Source: an uncultured Bacteroidales bacterium (GTDB lineage Bacteria; Bacteroidota; Bacteroidia; Bacteroidales; Muribaculaceae). Taken from it: DNA of 12,154 nt. Shown here one piece after another: positions 1 through 8,600 of the stretch. The notes under the pieces are model-generated. The model did no database searches, was not told the origin of the DNA, and worked only from the letters and a program-made list of their open reading frames with translations. Made by a program: the position numbers and the translations under genes. The stretch lies in NCBI GenBank assembly GCA_947175585.1, contig CAMWNL010000007.1:1-12154 (forward strand). The letters are read 5' to 3'. Within the stretch, counting starts at the first letter, position 1. Each line of letters begins with the position of its first letter.

Positions 1-1989
1 TACCTGAACCGTGCCCGGCAGACTCCGGCTATGCTTAATATCCCGATTTCTTTCGGCAAATCAAAGTCTTCGTCTGTGCCTCAGAGTCTGATTTCTCCCC
101 TGCCGATGAACTTCGCTTTCATGGAGCTGTTCTCGCCTATTACCGCGCAGACCAAAGGCGATTTTAACAGACTGATGGTTCCCTATCGTTGTGTGGCTTC
201 CGACGTAGCCGCGCGCCATAAGATGGTTTTGTCGTCAGGCTCTATCGGCGACGCAATACGCGCGTCAATGAGCTTTCCGGCCGTATTTCAGGCTACCGAG
301 GTCAATGGCGCACTGCTCTATGACGGCGGCATCTACGACAACTTCCCCGTCGACGTAATGCGTTCGGTCTTTGCTCCGTCAATAATGATCGGTGTAGACG
401 TATCCACCGAAGAGACAGGTCCTCAGACCTCAATTCTCGACCAGCTCACCAATCTTATAGTCCAGAACAACGACTACTCTCTCCCGGCCGACGAAGGCAT
501 CAAGATAAAAATCGACCTCAACGAGTTCGGTCTCCTTGACTTCCCCAAGGCACGCCGCATCTATGCCATCGGTTACGAACACGGCATGGCGATGATTGAC
601 TCTATCAAATCCCGTATCCACACACGCACGGACTCAACGGCTCGCAACCTTCGTCGCGACGTGTTCAAATCCCGGACGCCTTACCTTCGTTTCGGCAATG
701 TTACGGTCGAGGGCGCATCACCAAGTCAAAACGAATTTATCCACCATCTCTTCCGCCGGCAATTCCACCACGACACACTGTCACTCGAAGGCGCACGCCG
801 CGCCTACTATATGGCTCTGTCGACCGACAAGCTCACCGATCTTGGCATACAGGCACTCTACAATGACACGACCGATCTTTTTGATCTAAAACTTAAAGCG
901 ACCGTCAAAAACAACTTCAAAGCCGCTTTCGGAGGTTATCTCACCTCGTCTAACAACAGCTATCTCTTCTTGTCAGCAGGCTACTCCACCCTAAGTTTCA
1001 ACTCAATTTCAGCCAACATCAACGCATGGCTCGGCCAAAGCGATATGGCCGCCATGGTCAACGGCAGCATCTATCTGCCGACTCCTATGGCTTCACGCCT
1101 CAACGTTCAGGCCGTCGTATCGCGTCGCAAGTTCTATGACGATGACTACATGTTCTATGAAACCCGTGTGCCGACCTTCATAATCGGCCATCAGTATTAT
1201 GGCCGTCTGAGTTGGTCAGTCGAAGCAGGCTATCTCGGTAAAATCGAAATAGGCGCCGGCTACGGCCATCTTCACGATTCATACTATCGCGACACCAACA
1301 GCAACAGCCGCATGTACAGTTTCGGCCGTTACCACTCATACCACAATCTCGCTCAGGCATTCGCTTCTTACCAGACCAGCACCCTCGACGACATTAACTT
1401 CCCGACCAAAGGCGACAGCTACAATGTGACCGTAATGGGCTTCACTGGTGACGCCTGGATAAAAAACTCCGACGACGAGACCCTCACCGACACAAATCCT
1501 TACTGGATACAGGCAGAAGCGCGCACACGCAATTATATTCCCATTAGTCGTCGATGGACTTTCGGCATAGAAGGTGACCTTATGCTCTCGACACGCAAAC
1601 TCCACGGCAGCTACAACTCTGCGATAATAAGCGCACCGAGCTTTGCACCGACTCCGGCGTCAAACAACACATTCAACCCCGCTTTCCGCTCCAACAGCTT
1701 CATAGCTGCCGGTGTCGTTCCAATCTACCGCTATAGTGACAATCTCTCTGCCCGTTTGCTTTGCTCCGCCTTCATGCCATTGCGAAAGATTGAGGAGCGC
1801 CCTAACGGTTCGGCATATTACGGCAAGTGGTTGTCTAAGCCGGAATTCTATGGTGAGGCCGACATCACTTACAAATTTCCCTTCGCCACCCTCGCCGCCT
1901 ATGTCAACTACTCCTCATACCCGGCCCACAACTGGAACGTCGGCCTGTCATTCGGCATCTACCTCCACGCCCCCAATTTCCTGAGATAA
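1..1989 (+). CDS. Patatin-like phospholipase fused to Omp85-type outer-membrane barrel (5' partial)
   Basis: The reading frame is open from base 1, so the N-terminus lies outside the window; the first ATG in the window (31) is an internal Met. The first part of the fragment is the C-terminal half of a patatin hydrolase domain. The segment around fragment residues 61-95 (VASDVA ... AIRASMSFPAVF) and the catalytic-Asp motif DGGIYDNFPVDV at about 108-119 are typical. The GxSxG nucleophile must lie upstream. Next comes a POTRA-like segment (about 225-290, starting near YLRFGNVTVEG), then about 370 residues of alternating aromatic/polar beta strands consistent with an Omp85/BamA-like barrel, ending in FLR. 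Patatin-barrel fusions (PlpD-like, type Vd) release or display a lipase at the outer membrane. Base composition is clearly GC-richer than the minus-strand cluster it converges on, and it looks like ordinary host chromosome. Family assignment is firm; the substrate is unknown. Confidence 0.88.
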   Translation, partial: YLNRARQTPAMLNIPISFGKSKSSSVPQSLISPLPMNFAFMELFSPITAQTKGDFNRLMVPYRCVASDVAARHKMVLSSGSIGDAIRASMSFPAVFQATEVNGALLYDGGIYDNFPVDVMRSVFAPSIMIGVDVSTEETGPQTSILDQLTNLIVQNNDYSLPADEGIKIKIDLNEFGLLDFPKARRIYAIGYEHGMAMIDSIKSRIHTRTDSTARNLRRDVFKSRTPYLRFGNVTVEGASPSQNEFIHHLFRRQFHHDTLSLEGARRAYYMALSTDKLTDLGIQALYNDTTDLFDLKLKATVKNNFKAAFGGYLTSSNNSYLFLSAGYSTLSFNSISANINAWLGQSDMAAMVNGSIYLPTPMASRLNVQAVVSRRKFYDDDYMFYETRVPTFIIGHQYYGRLSWSVEAGYLGKIEIGAGYGHLHDSYYRDTNSNSRMYSFGRYHSYHNLAQAFASYQTSTLDDINFPTKGDSYNVTVMGFTGDAWIKNSDDETLTDTNPYWIQAEARTRNYIPISRRWTFGIEGDLMLSTRKLHGSYNSAIISAPSFAPTPASNNTFNPAFRSNSFIAAGVVPIYRYSDNLSARLLCSAFMPLRKIEERPNGSAYYGKWLSKPEFYGEADITYKFPFATLAAYVNYSSYPAHNWNVGLSFGIYLHAPNFLR

Positions 1990-2055
1990 CAAAACAATAA
2001 CATCTAATTAGATAGCGCTGTGTCGTAACTAAGGTTTACGGGACAGTCTCTTTAT
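1990..2055. other. Convergent intergenic spacer and composition boundary
   Basis: These 66 bases separate the plus-strand patatin gene from the last gene of the minus-strand cluster. They contain a perfect 12-base palindrome ATCTAATTAGAT at 2002-2013 and an imperfect hairpin at 2021-2045. The DNA to the left is GC-rich coding sequence; the DNA to the right is AT-richer. No tRNA, integrase fragment or clear attachment repeat is visible here. Confidence 0.6.
2021..2055 (+). terminator. Possible weak terminator hairpin after the patatin gene
   Basis: TGTC (2021-2024) pairs with GACA (2042-2045) and GTAA (2025-2028) pairs with TTAC (2036-2039), with a two-base GG bulge and a seven-base loop. A T-rich but interrupted stretch follows at about 2047-2055. 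Its place between convergent genes favours a terminator, but the stem is short and AT-rich and there is no clean T-run. Confidence 0.25.
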
Positions 2056-2772
2056 CTATTTAGCAACTCGATCTTTCTGATAAGCTCTAAGAATTTCAAT
2101 AGTTTCATCATCAGTTGCCGTAGCAAGCATTGCATCAAACTTCGCTCTTGCGACCGAAGAACCACGCGATAAAACCGATGCTTTTATCAATGCCAAAGTA
2201 TGACTGCTACTGCTGAATGGTATGCTTCTGCCTCCAGTTATTGCCGACAGTTCTTTCATCCATTTTTGCGGTTCAATTTCTACGGTGTCAAATCTAACCT
2301 TTTGCATAGCCGCCTTTCTTGCCTCTATCCACCAGTTAATCACGCCATCACTATGAGGCACACTATCGCCTATAAGTAAAACCGAACGTGAAGCCCCTTC
2401 GCGCCAATGCGTTTCATTAACTATTTTCCTGATGACAAGCTCATAAAATTCAGGGGCATCGCCTCCATTCGTATCTTTAGTCTGCCTAACAAATTGAATT
2501 AGTCTCCCTTTATTGGAAGATAATTTATAGCACTGATATGCGTTACCAAAATCTTCCGGACCATTCATATCACAATAATCGCCAAATGCAACTATCCCAA
2601 GCTTCAAATCCTCATTATCACGGAATAATTCCGGAATCAATGTCGCCACACCGTCTCGGACTGTTTCAATATACTCACTCATCGAGCCGGTTGTATCAAA
2701 TGCTATTATCAAATCCAGTTTCCCGAAACAGTCATTATTCTTATAATCAATTTGGGCGTCATATTTATTCAT
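2056..2772 (-). CDS. vWA-domain protein, second subtype (VwkA/hemicentin-like)
   Basis: A 238-residue protein, essentially one von Willebrand factor A domain. The metal-ion-dependent adhesion site (MIDAS) is present: DTTGSM at residues 26-31, a T/G-rich loop TNGGDAPE at 101-108, and a third Asp in LLIGDSVPH at about 132-140. The DTTGSM, VAFGDYCD (61-68) and GGDAPE signature differs from the TerY-like vWA gene three cistrons upstream in the order and resembles the vWA domains of alpha-kinase/hemicentin-type proteins. There is no signal peptide or membrane segment, so it is probably cytoplasmic. Its ATG overlaps the PP2C stop codon (ATGA, 2769-2772), so it is translationally coupled and the last gene of the operon. 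Role inferred: a metal-dependent scaffold or substrate adaptor for the kinase/phosphatase pair. The fold call is strong; the function is not known. Confidence 0.87.
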   Translation of the reverse strand: MNKYDAQIDYKNNDCFGKLDLIIAFDTTGSMSEYIETVRDGVATLIPELFRDNEDLKLGIVAFGDYCDMNGPEDFGNAYQCYKLSSNKGRLIQFVRQTKDTNGGDAPEFYELVIRKIVNETHWREGASRSVLLIGDSVPHSDGVINWWIEARKAAMQKVRFDTVEIEPQKWMKELSAITGGRSIPFSSSSHTLALIKASVLSRGSSVARAKFDAMLATATDDETIEILRAYQKDRVAK

Positions 2773-3524
2773 TTGCTTTTTCTTTTATTAAGAACCATTG
2801 CTATCGACATATCGTCCTTACTCCCGACTTCACTGAAGTGAGTCAGAGCCACCGGGAGATCTACGCATATTTTCTCACGTCCTTCTTTACAAGCCGTGTC
2901 TAGTATACATCTTAAAAAGTTATATAACAGTTCGCCATCGTCAAACGTACTGTCGATGCCATCTGAGGATAAAAATACGGCCTTGGGTTCTGTGAATCCA
3001 ATCGCGCAGCGAAATTCATCAAGTGCGCTTTCATCACACATCGAAGTCGTATAATTAAGTATACACCTGTCATCCCACGGGATAGGCTGACTCCATTGTC
3101 CGCGTCTACTCAATGTCACAAATTTACCGTCACCAATTTGTATTCCAATCCAATATTTTTTTGTCTGGAGATATGCAATCAACGTACATCCAAAAGTCTT
3201 GACAGAGTTACTTCCTCTCAAATCGTCAACCTCATCATTCCACCGGGCTATTATCGAACCACATATTGTTTTTACTATTGATTCCTCTACACCTGACTTA
3301 ATGCTACTCACAGATGCTGCAAACTCCTTTAGAGTTTCAACCGCAACTTTACATGCAATATGCGATCCAAGTGCACTGTTATAGTATGCCTCTCCTCCAT
3401 GGCCATCGCTCACGGCTGCAATTTTGATGCTGCCGGAGCGATTTTTCCATGTTATAGAGTAGTCCTGACACTCCTTCCCTATTTCTTTGTGAGAAGCCCC
3501 AATTACGGTCGAATTAAATATCAT
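2769..3524 (-). CDS. PP2C-family Ser/Thr protein phosphatase
   Basis: A 251-residue metal-dependent (PPM/PP2C) phosphatase that would remove phosphate from Ser/Thr residues, most likely those set by the neighbouring kinase. Numbered from the chosen start, it shows QDY at 20-22, the metal-binding SDGHGG at 39-44, GDG at 131-133, SSDG at 186-189 and the terminal SKDDMS at 235-240. All the Asp residues expected for the two-metal site appear present, so it should be active. A longer start at 3557 is possible but adds only a hydrophobic 11-residue lead that overlaps the upstream gene by 32 bases. I prefer the ATG at 3524, one base after the TGA of the TerY-like gene, which fits termination-reinitiation. 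No transmembrane segment is visible. The gene ends in an ATGA overlap with the next vWA gene. Confidence 0.93.
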   Translation of the reverse strand: MIFNSTVIGASHKEIGKECQDYSITWKNRSGSIKIAAVSDGHGGEAYYNSALGSHIACKVAVETLKEFAASVSSIKSGVEESIVKTICGSIIARWNDEVDDLRGSNSVKTFGCTLIAYLQTKKYWIGIQIGDGKFVTLSRRGQWSQPIPWDDRCILNYTTSMCDESALDEFRCAIGFTEPKAVFLSSDGIDSTFDDGELLYNFLRCILDTACKEGREKICVDLPVALTHFSEVGSKDDMSIAMVLNKRKSK

Positions 3525-3525
3525 A

Positions 3526-4317
3526 TCAATCAAATTCGTCAAAATCAAGAGAATCAATCAACGCTTCATCACCGACGCTCAATCCTGCGACATCATCAAG
3601 TTCTTCAGCCAACGCCGTTGCAGCCTCCTCGCTTTTTGATATCAAAGTTGCTCCTGACGCGGCCGTCCCTGTTTTGGTGCCAGACATCCCGACTGATGAA
3701 CTACGGCTTGCTACCATAGACGATGTAACAACAGTCGCTTTGATTACCGCTTTTAGTGCATCAATATTCTGAGCTCGGAAAACAAGCTCGGGGTTACCTG
3801 TAAACGTTTTCAAAACATCAATGTCCGCATCTGCCCCAATTGCAATAGCAATACGCATAGAGTGTTTAAACCAATTATTAGTCATGATCTCGCTCATCGC
3901 ACCATAAAAATCATCAGTTGGAGCGCCATCACTGAGAAGTATTATCACCGGGGCATAAGATCCGCTTGCTGATGCAAGAAATCCATGTTTATGAGACAAC
4001 TGACGGTTAAGTTCGCGAGTTGCATCACCCATGCATGTCCAGCCTTCTGCATCGAGATCTGTCCATTTGAAATCAGATGCGAGCACAGGGGTAGAATTAA
4101 TCCAATTTGCCGTACTGGCAAATGTAAGCGTTGATATTTTAATTTCCGCATCGGGATTATCATCATTGATAGTGCTGATAATCGGAATAACATTACGGAT
4201 TGCATCATTGACTGCTGCAATTTTCTCGCCAGACATACTCCCTGATGTATCCACCATCATAAAAAGGTTAAGTACACGACGCGCTGTAGGAATGAGTTCA
4301 TAATCTGTAAGTGCCAT
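3526..4317 (-). CDS. TerY-like vWA-domain protein with acidic C-terminal tail
   Basis: A 263-residue protein. Residues about 13-200 form a vWA domain with a full MIDAS: DTSGSM at 23-28, a Thr in GWTCMGDAT (92-100) and Asp130 in LLSDGAPTDD (127-136). This is the TerY type found in kinase/PP2C/vWA triads of ter-linked loci, where it is proposed to scaffold phosphosignalling; here it sits exactly between the kinase and the phosphatase. After the domain comes a Ser/Thr/Gly/Ala-rich linker (about 199-228) and an acidic tail (229-263) ending in LDFDEFD. The Ser/Thr-rich linker and acidic tail are plausible phosphorylation or docking segments (inference). There is no secretion signal. The upstream gap to the kinase is 39 bp, the largest in the cluster, and holds a tetranucleotide repeat. 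I withhold the symbol terY because no terBCDE genes are present. Confidence 0.9.
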   Translation of the reverse strand: MALTDYELIPTARRVLNLFMMVDTSGSMSGEKIAAVNDAIRNVIPIISTINDDNPDAEIKISTLTFASTANWINSTPVLASDFKWTDLDAEGWTCMGDATRELNRQLSHKHGFLASASGSYAPVIILLSDGAPTDDFYGAMSEIMTNNWFKHSMRIAIAIGADADIDVLKTFTGNPELVFRAQNIDALKAVIKATVVTSSMVASRSSSVGMSGTKTGTAASGATLISKSEEAATALAEELDDVAGLSVGDEALIDSLDFDEFD

Positions 4318-4335
4318 AATAAATTGTTTATTAAA

Positions 4336-4356
4336 TAGTTAGTTAATTAGTTAGTT
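4336..4356. repeat. Short TAGT tandem repeat between kinase and TerY-like genes
   Basis: Five TAGT-type units (the third is TAAT) run across 4336-4355, filling about half of the 39-base spacer just upstream of the TerY-like start at 4317. On the coding strand it reads as repeats of AACT. The gap lacks a TAnnTTTG box or a Shine-Dalgarno motif. It may be slippage-prone or simply AT-rich spacer. Confidence 0.55.
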
Positions 4357-5619
4357 TTATTTATTAATCTTAAATTTAAATATTGTCGAAATCACAAGAT
4401 CTTGTTTTACCGGCATGAATCCACCAGGTGCTAAGCTCAGCGACTTGCCTGACGGAGTAAGAACTGTCCATGCCTTCTCAGTCAGATTTTTTATTAGAAG
4501 CAATCCTGAAGCATCATTTTTATCTATGACTACTCCAGAGGGAACACCCGTACGCTCGAAGCGAATGATATTTCCCTTTATTAATGGTATAGACCGGCCG
4601 GCTCCTTCCATTACATATGTCACTTGGATGGGTTTTCGGCATCGTGGATTCAGACATGGCTGATTGCCATAGACAAACGTCTCATCTCCGCAATGAGGAC
4701 ATTTCATAAGATGGTCTCTTAGCGAGATAAAAACATCAACCCACTGCATCTCAGTCATTCGTTCCTGAGGAGAGTTTATAATACGGTCACTAAACTGCTC
4801 TTTAAATTTACCTCGTAATTCCTCGGGAAGCAACGGCCACATTGTCAGAGCATTGCGATGAACGCCTCTTACTGGACGATTAATATCCTTTTCATCATTA
4901 AATATGAAACAGATATCCTTACCAAATAAACGCTGCTCAAATGCTTCAGTAAGACATGGATGCTTTATCACATTAAAACCTTCAAAGGGATGGTCGACAC
5001 AAAACAGCATGAACAAAATAACTGTAAGACTGAAGCGGTCTGTGTAGCTATTAGGAAGAGTCTTACCCATGACTACTTCGGGTGCCATATATCGTGCCTT
5101 ACCCAAAATTCCAGAATTTTCACCGTGAGGATAGACGTTATCACAGTCACATATCCGCACATCTCCTGTATTAGGATTGATAAAAAAACCACCGTCATTA
5201 AGGTCTTGATAAGAAAGTCCATTAGCATGAAGAAGCCTGAACGCATCACACAAATTCATAGCGGCCTCAATAATTGCCCTGAAAGATGAAAAACGGACTT
5301 TTGCCATACGGAACTTTGTAAATTCATAGCAGCCGTCAGGTTTAAGAGGCATTAAATAACCTATCCCTCCTGTACGAACTTTTGCAAGAGCCTCAGGCCA
5401 AAGAAACGTTGGCGAAGGTGAGCCGTCCTTAATATTTTTTCTGATGTTTTTAAGGAATCTTTCAGATGGCTGTTTTCTAAACCATTTAAGAGCTTTTCGC
5501 TGGCCATCAACACTTACCGCATAAACTGCGCCTTGAGCACCCTCTCCAAGAAAGCTATCGACGATTGCACTACGGCCGTCTTCCAATCTAATTGTCTCTC
5601 CTTTTTCGAATTGTTGCAT
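4357..5619 (-). CDS. Ser/Thr protein kinase with C-terminal zinc ribbon (TerY-P-type)
   Basis: A 420-residue soluble kinase. The N-lobe has the glycine loop GEGAQG (25-30) and the ATP-anchoring Lys45 in ALKW. The catalytic loop reads YQDLNDGGFF (137-146) in place of HRDxKxxN, keeping Asp139 but with Gly144 where Asn is expected. The Mg-binding DFG equivalent is DCDN at 158-161, and MAPE (178-181) is the APE motif. After the kinase domain comes a zinc ribbon with Cys307, Cys310, Cys322 and Cys327, then a beta-rich tail (about 340-420) with NLTEKAW and LAPGG elements that could be an FHA-like or related sandwich fold (tentative). The zinc-ribbon kinase next to vWA and PP2C genes is the hallmark of TerY-P triads. 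It starts nine bases after the helicase stop. It presumably phosphorylates cluster proteins; activity is probable but not certain given the altered loop. Confidence 0.9.
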   Translation of the reverse strand: MQQFEKGETIRLEDGRSAIVDSFLGEGAQGAVYAVSVDGQRKALKWFRKQPSERFLKNIRKNIKDGSPSPTFLWPEALAKVRTGGIGYLMPLKPDGCYEFTKFRMAKVRFSSFRAIIEAAMNLCDAFRLLHANGLSYQDLNDGGFFINPNTGDVRICDCDNVYPHGENSGILGKARYMAPEVVMGKTLPNSYTDRFSLTVILFMLFCVDHPFEGFNVIKHPCLTEAFEQRLFGKDICFIFNDEKDINRPVRGVHRNALTMWPLLPEELRGKFKEQFSDRIINSPQERMTEMQWVDVFISLRDHLMKCPHCGDETFVYGNQPCLNPRCRKPIQVTYVMEGAGRSIPLIKGNIIRFERTGVPSGVVIDKNDASGLLLIKNLTEKAWTVLTPSGKSLSLAPGGFMPVKQDLVISTIFKFKINK

Positions 5620-5628
5620 AATAGTATA

Positions 5629-8600
5629 TTAGACTGTTATATTATCAAAAAATGTTTTGGGGTGAAACGAACGCGGCAACATATAACCGGTACACATATT
5701 ACCATGAATGTCTGTATATTTTACCATATGTCCGAATGTCATCGCCATAACGATTCGCGACAACCTACCAGTCTTTATATGCTTAGCACATTGTTTACAT
5801 TTGGCAATACCGGCAAGAACATTCCCTGTAATGATGTAAGCAGATTCGCGGTTCTTTTTAGCTAATATCGCATCCCAGTTACTTAAATTAATTGATGAAT
5901 TGCGTGTAAGGCAAATACCAAAATATGATTGATGGATAATCGTCTGCAGACTCCCAGTGTCTGACATCGGAATTTTGACTACACTCCGGCTATCATTTAC
6001 TGCGAATATGGCATAAATTCGTGATTTAGTGTATTTATCTCCCATTACACTGAATCCCATGAAGATACCAACAGGAATATTAGCTACGTAACTGGGATCA
6101 TCTATTTGTCCATCTGGAATTATTGTCGACGGGATAGAGTACGTACATCCGACATGAAAACTCTCCATCGAATCCTTCAAGCCACTATAATTTAACTCCA
6201 CCTCTTGTATCTCTTTATTCATCCTTTCATGATTGTCTGCCCTTTCGCTTATAGCCTTGATTCGGGATGGTGTATATGAGGTTGACGTTTTCAAAAGCGC
6301 AAGTTGCCGCAGTGCTATTGCCCTCAATTCCGCATAATAATCGGTGACTGCCTGTATTTTCCTATCCTTGGCTTCCATAATTTTGGGAATTAGGTCTGCT
6401 GCGCTATTGAGGGTTGACATTCGCTCTTTTATTTCTGACGCATTCAATGGTTTACGCAATACGTTTACCTCATACTTATCCAAATATGCATCACTTGCAA
6501 AAGGAGAATCTGCATCTTTCTTGCCTGGTACAAACACTTGCCGCTTGATTAATTCTGCCTGTAGAGGCAGAATATTCACAGTTAAATCATTCTCATTATT
6601 TTCATCAAGAGAAGCAATTAATTGATTATAACGCTCCATCACCTCTGTCAAAATTTTTTCTTGCTCAGCACATGATAGCAGACCGAGGTCTCGCATAAAA
6701 TATGACACGAACTCTGCATTCTTACCTTTAATCACACCATTCTTCTTCCTAAAGCTATTTGCCCCCTGACTGATTTGTGCGCCTGATATAGTCTCAGCAT
6801 ATTCTGGATTCTCATAACTGAATTCTTCAATTACTTTTGCACCATACTTGTTAAATATATCGACACATATGGTATCTCGACCCTGATTAGCCTCTACATT
6901 TGCATTGAGTGAACGCTGTTTCCGTCTGTTTAACATCAGATATCTCTGTTCTACTGGTATAGGCGACGCGAGAACAATGTACTTGCAGTGATTTAATTGA
7001 CCGGTACGGTCTGCTCGACCATCAAACTGAGTTTGCACATCTGCGCTATCTTGTTGCTCCCAAGTTATCATTGTGCGCGAACGTGTGTCTGCAAATCCTT
7101 CTGAATTATGCAGTGAAATACCTGAAGCCATAACTCGATTACCTATTAATACATCAATCTTGCCGTTATTAAAGTCTGACGCCAATTGTTTTTTATCTGA
7201 TTTTTTTCGAGCTTGGCAAACTACACTGCTGTTAGGACCATTTGCCACATCATCATATACAAGCATCGCCTTACGCTCAGTCAGCTCGCCTACTTTTAGA
7301 CCTTCTTCTGTCAGACGTTGAACGAAATAGTCAATCGGACTAAGTGGCAATCCGGTCAATACAGAGGATATGTCATAAAGCAACTGGTCGTAACAATTCT
7401 GCACATCCTCACCTTTTATACCTGTTAGTAAAAACCCACTTTTCATCCACAGTGGACTATTATAATAGTCAATTACATCTGACAATTGATATTTACACTT
7501 TGTAGAATATGATGTCTCTACATATTTCTTTCCTACTTTCTTTGAAGTCTTACCAAACACTTCATATTCAAAGACATTTGTAACACTATCTTTTAAAACC
7601 TGAGCAAAATCAGGATTGTCACAACTATCGCCAATATTCATCAATTTGGCGATATTGCTCTCCATCGTTCGCGATATCTGCACAATCGGTTTACGCCCTG
7701 ATTTTACCTCTTCAAGCGTCTTATCAATAGCTAATTCGGTTTTTAATGCAAAAAGAAGCTGACGGATAGTCGGAGATAACCTCTGCTGTGGACTCCATGG
7801 TTTTATTTTACAATCGTCCGTTAACCAGTTTTCGCCTGCACTTGTTTTATGAGTCGTCGAAAGTATCCCTACCGGATCTATCGAATTAATATACACTGAA
7901 ATATAATCTTTATAAAATGATCGGATATCATCAATCAAGGCAATAATCTTATCATAACTTACACGAAGCGATTGTATAGCGGATTCATCTTTAGTAGTCT
8001 CCAATACTCTCTCCACCTCACTCATATCGCGCTGTCTACGAATCATAGAACCTGACTCAACAAGACCTTGGGCCATCACTTCCTGCAGGATAGTGCCGCC
8101 TTGTGAAACTATGTCTAATAGGTCCTCCGATGATATTTTAGCAGACCCCATTGCAGTCTTAAAAGCATAAATCGGCATGCTGGATGCATATTTGGCATAG
8201 GTAGCCGACGCAAAGCACACACCTGCAGCCTCTTGAACAGCCTGTTGAAAAAACAGGCCTACATTGCTGGTTATGCCGCTTGCATTATGACTTTCGTCCA
8301 TAATTAGGTAGTTTCCTTTGATTGCAGATAGCACGGCTCGGGGTTTCCAACTTTTACGGGAGTCTTTTTTAAGCTGAGAGTAGGTTAGCAATAAATAGTC
8401 ATAACCGAGAGGAATTTCTCCTGTGTTTCTAAATTCTTCTATTTCGTATGATGATGGAAGATTATAGATAATGTGACCGACGGCGTCTGTTATACGTGCT
8501 GTCGAGTCACTATTTAATATAAATGGACGCATATCTCCGTAACCGATGTCTTTGAGATCACGATACAAGTCATTAAATAGTATTGATTTCTCAGTTACAA

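Noticed and set aside
1336..1605. Minus-strand ORF inside the patatin gene, and similar overlapping ORFs at 596-889 and 1712-1984
   Set aside because: They are antisense or out-of-frame shadows of a strongly supported coding region with no recognisable domain.
1..1989. Patatin domain as a defence effector (as in CBASS) belonging to the minus-strand cluster
   Set aside because: It is fused to an outer-membrane barrel, lies on the opposite strand, converges on the cluster and differs in composition; it looks like a host envelope gene.
3525..3557. Longer PP2C start at 3557
   Set aside because: It adds a non-family hydrophobic stretch overlapping the TerY-like gene; the ATG one base after that gene's stop fits better.
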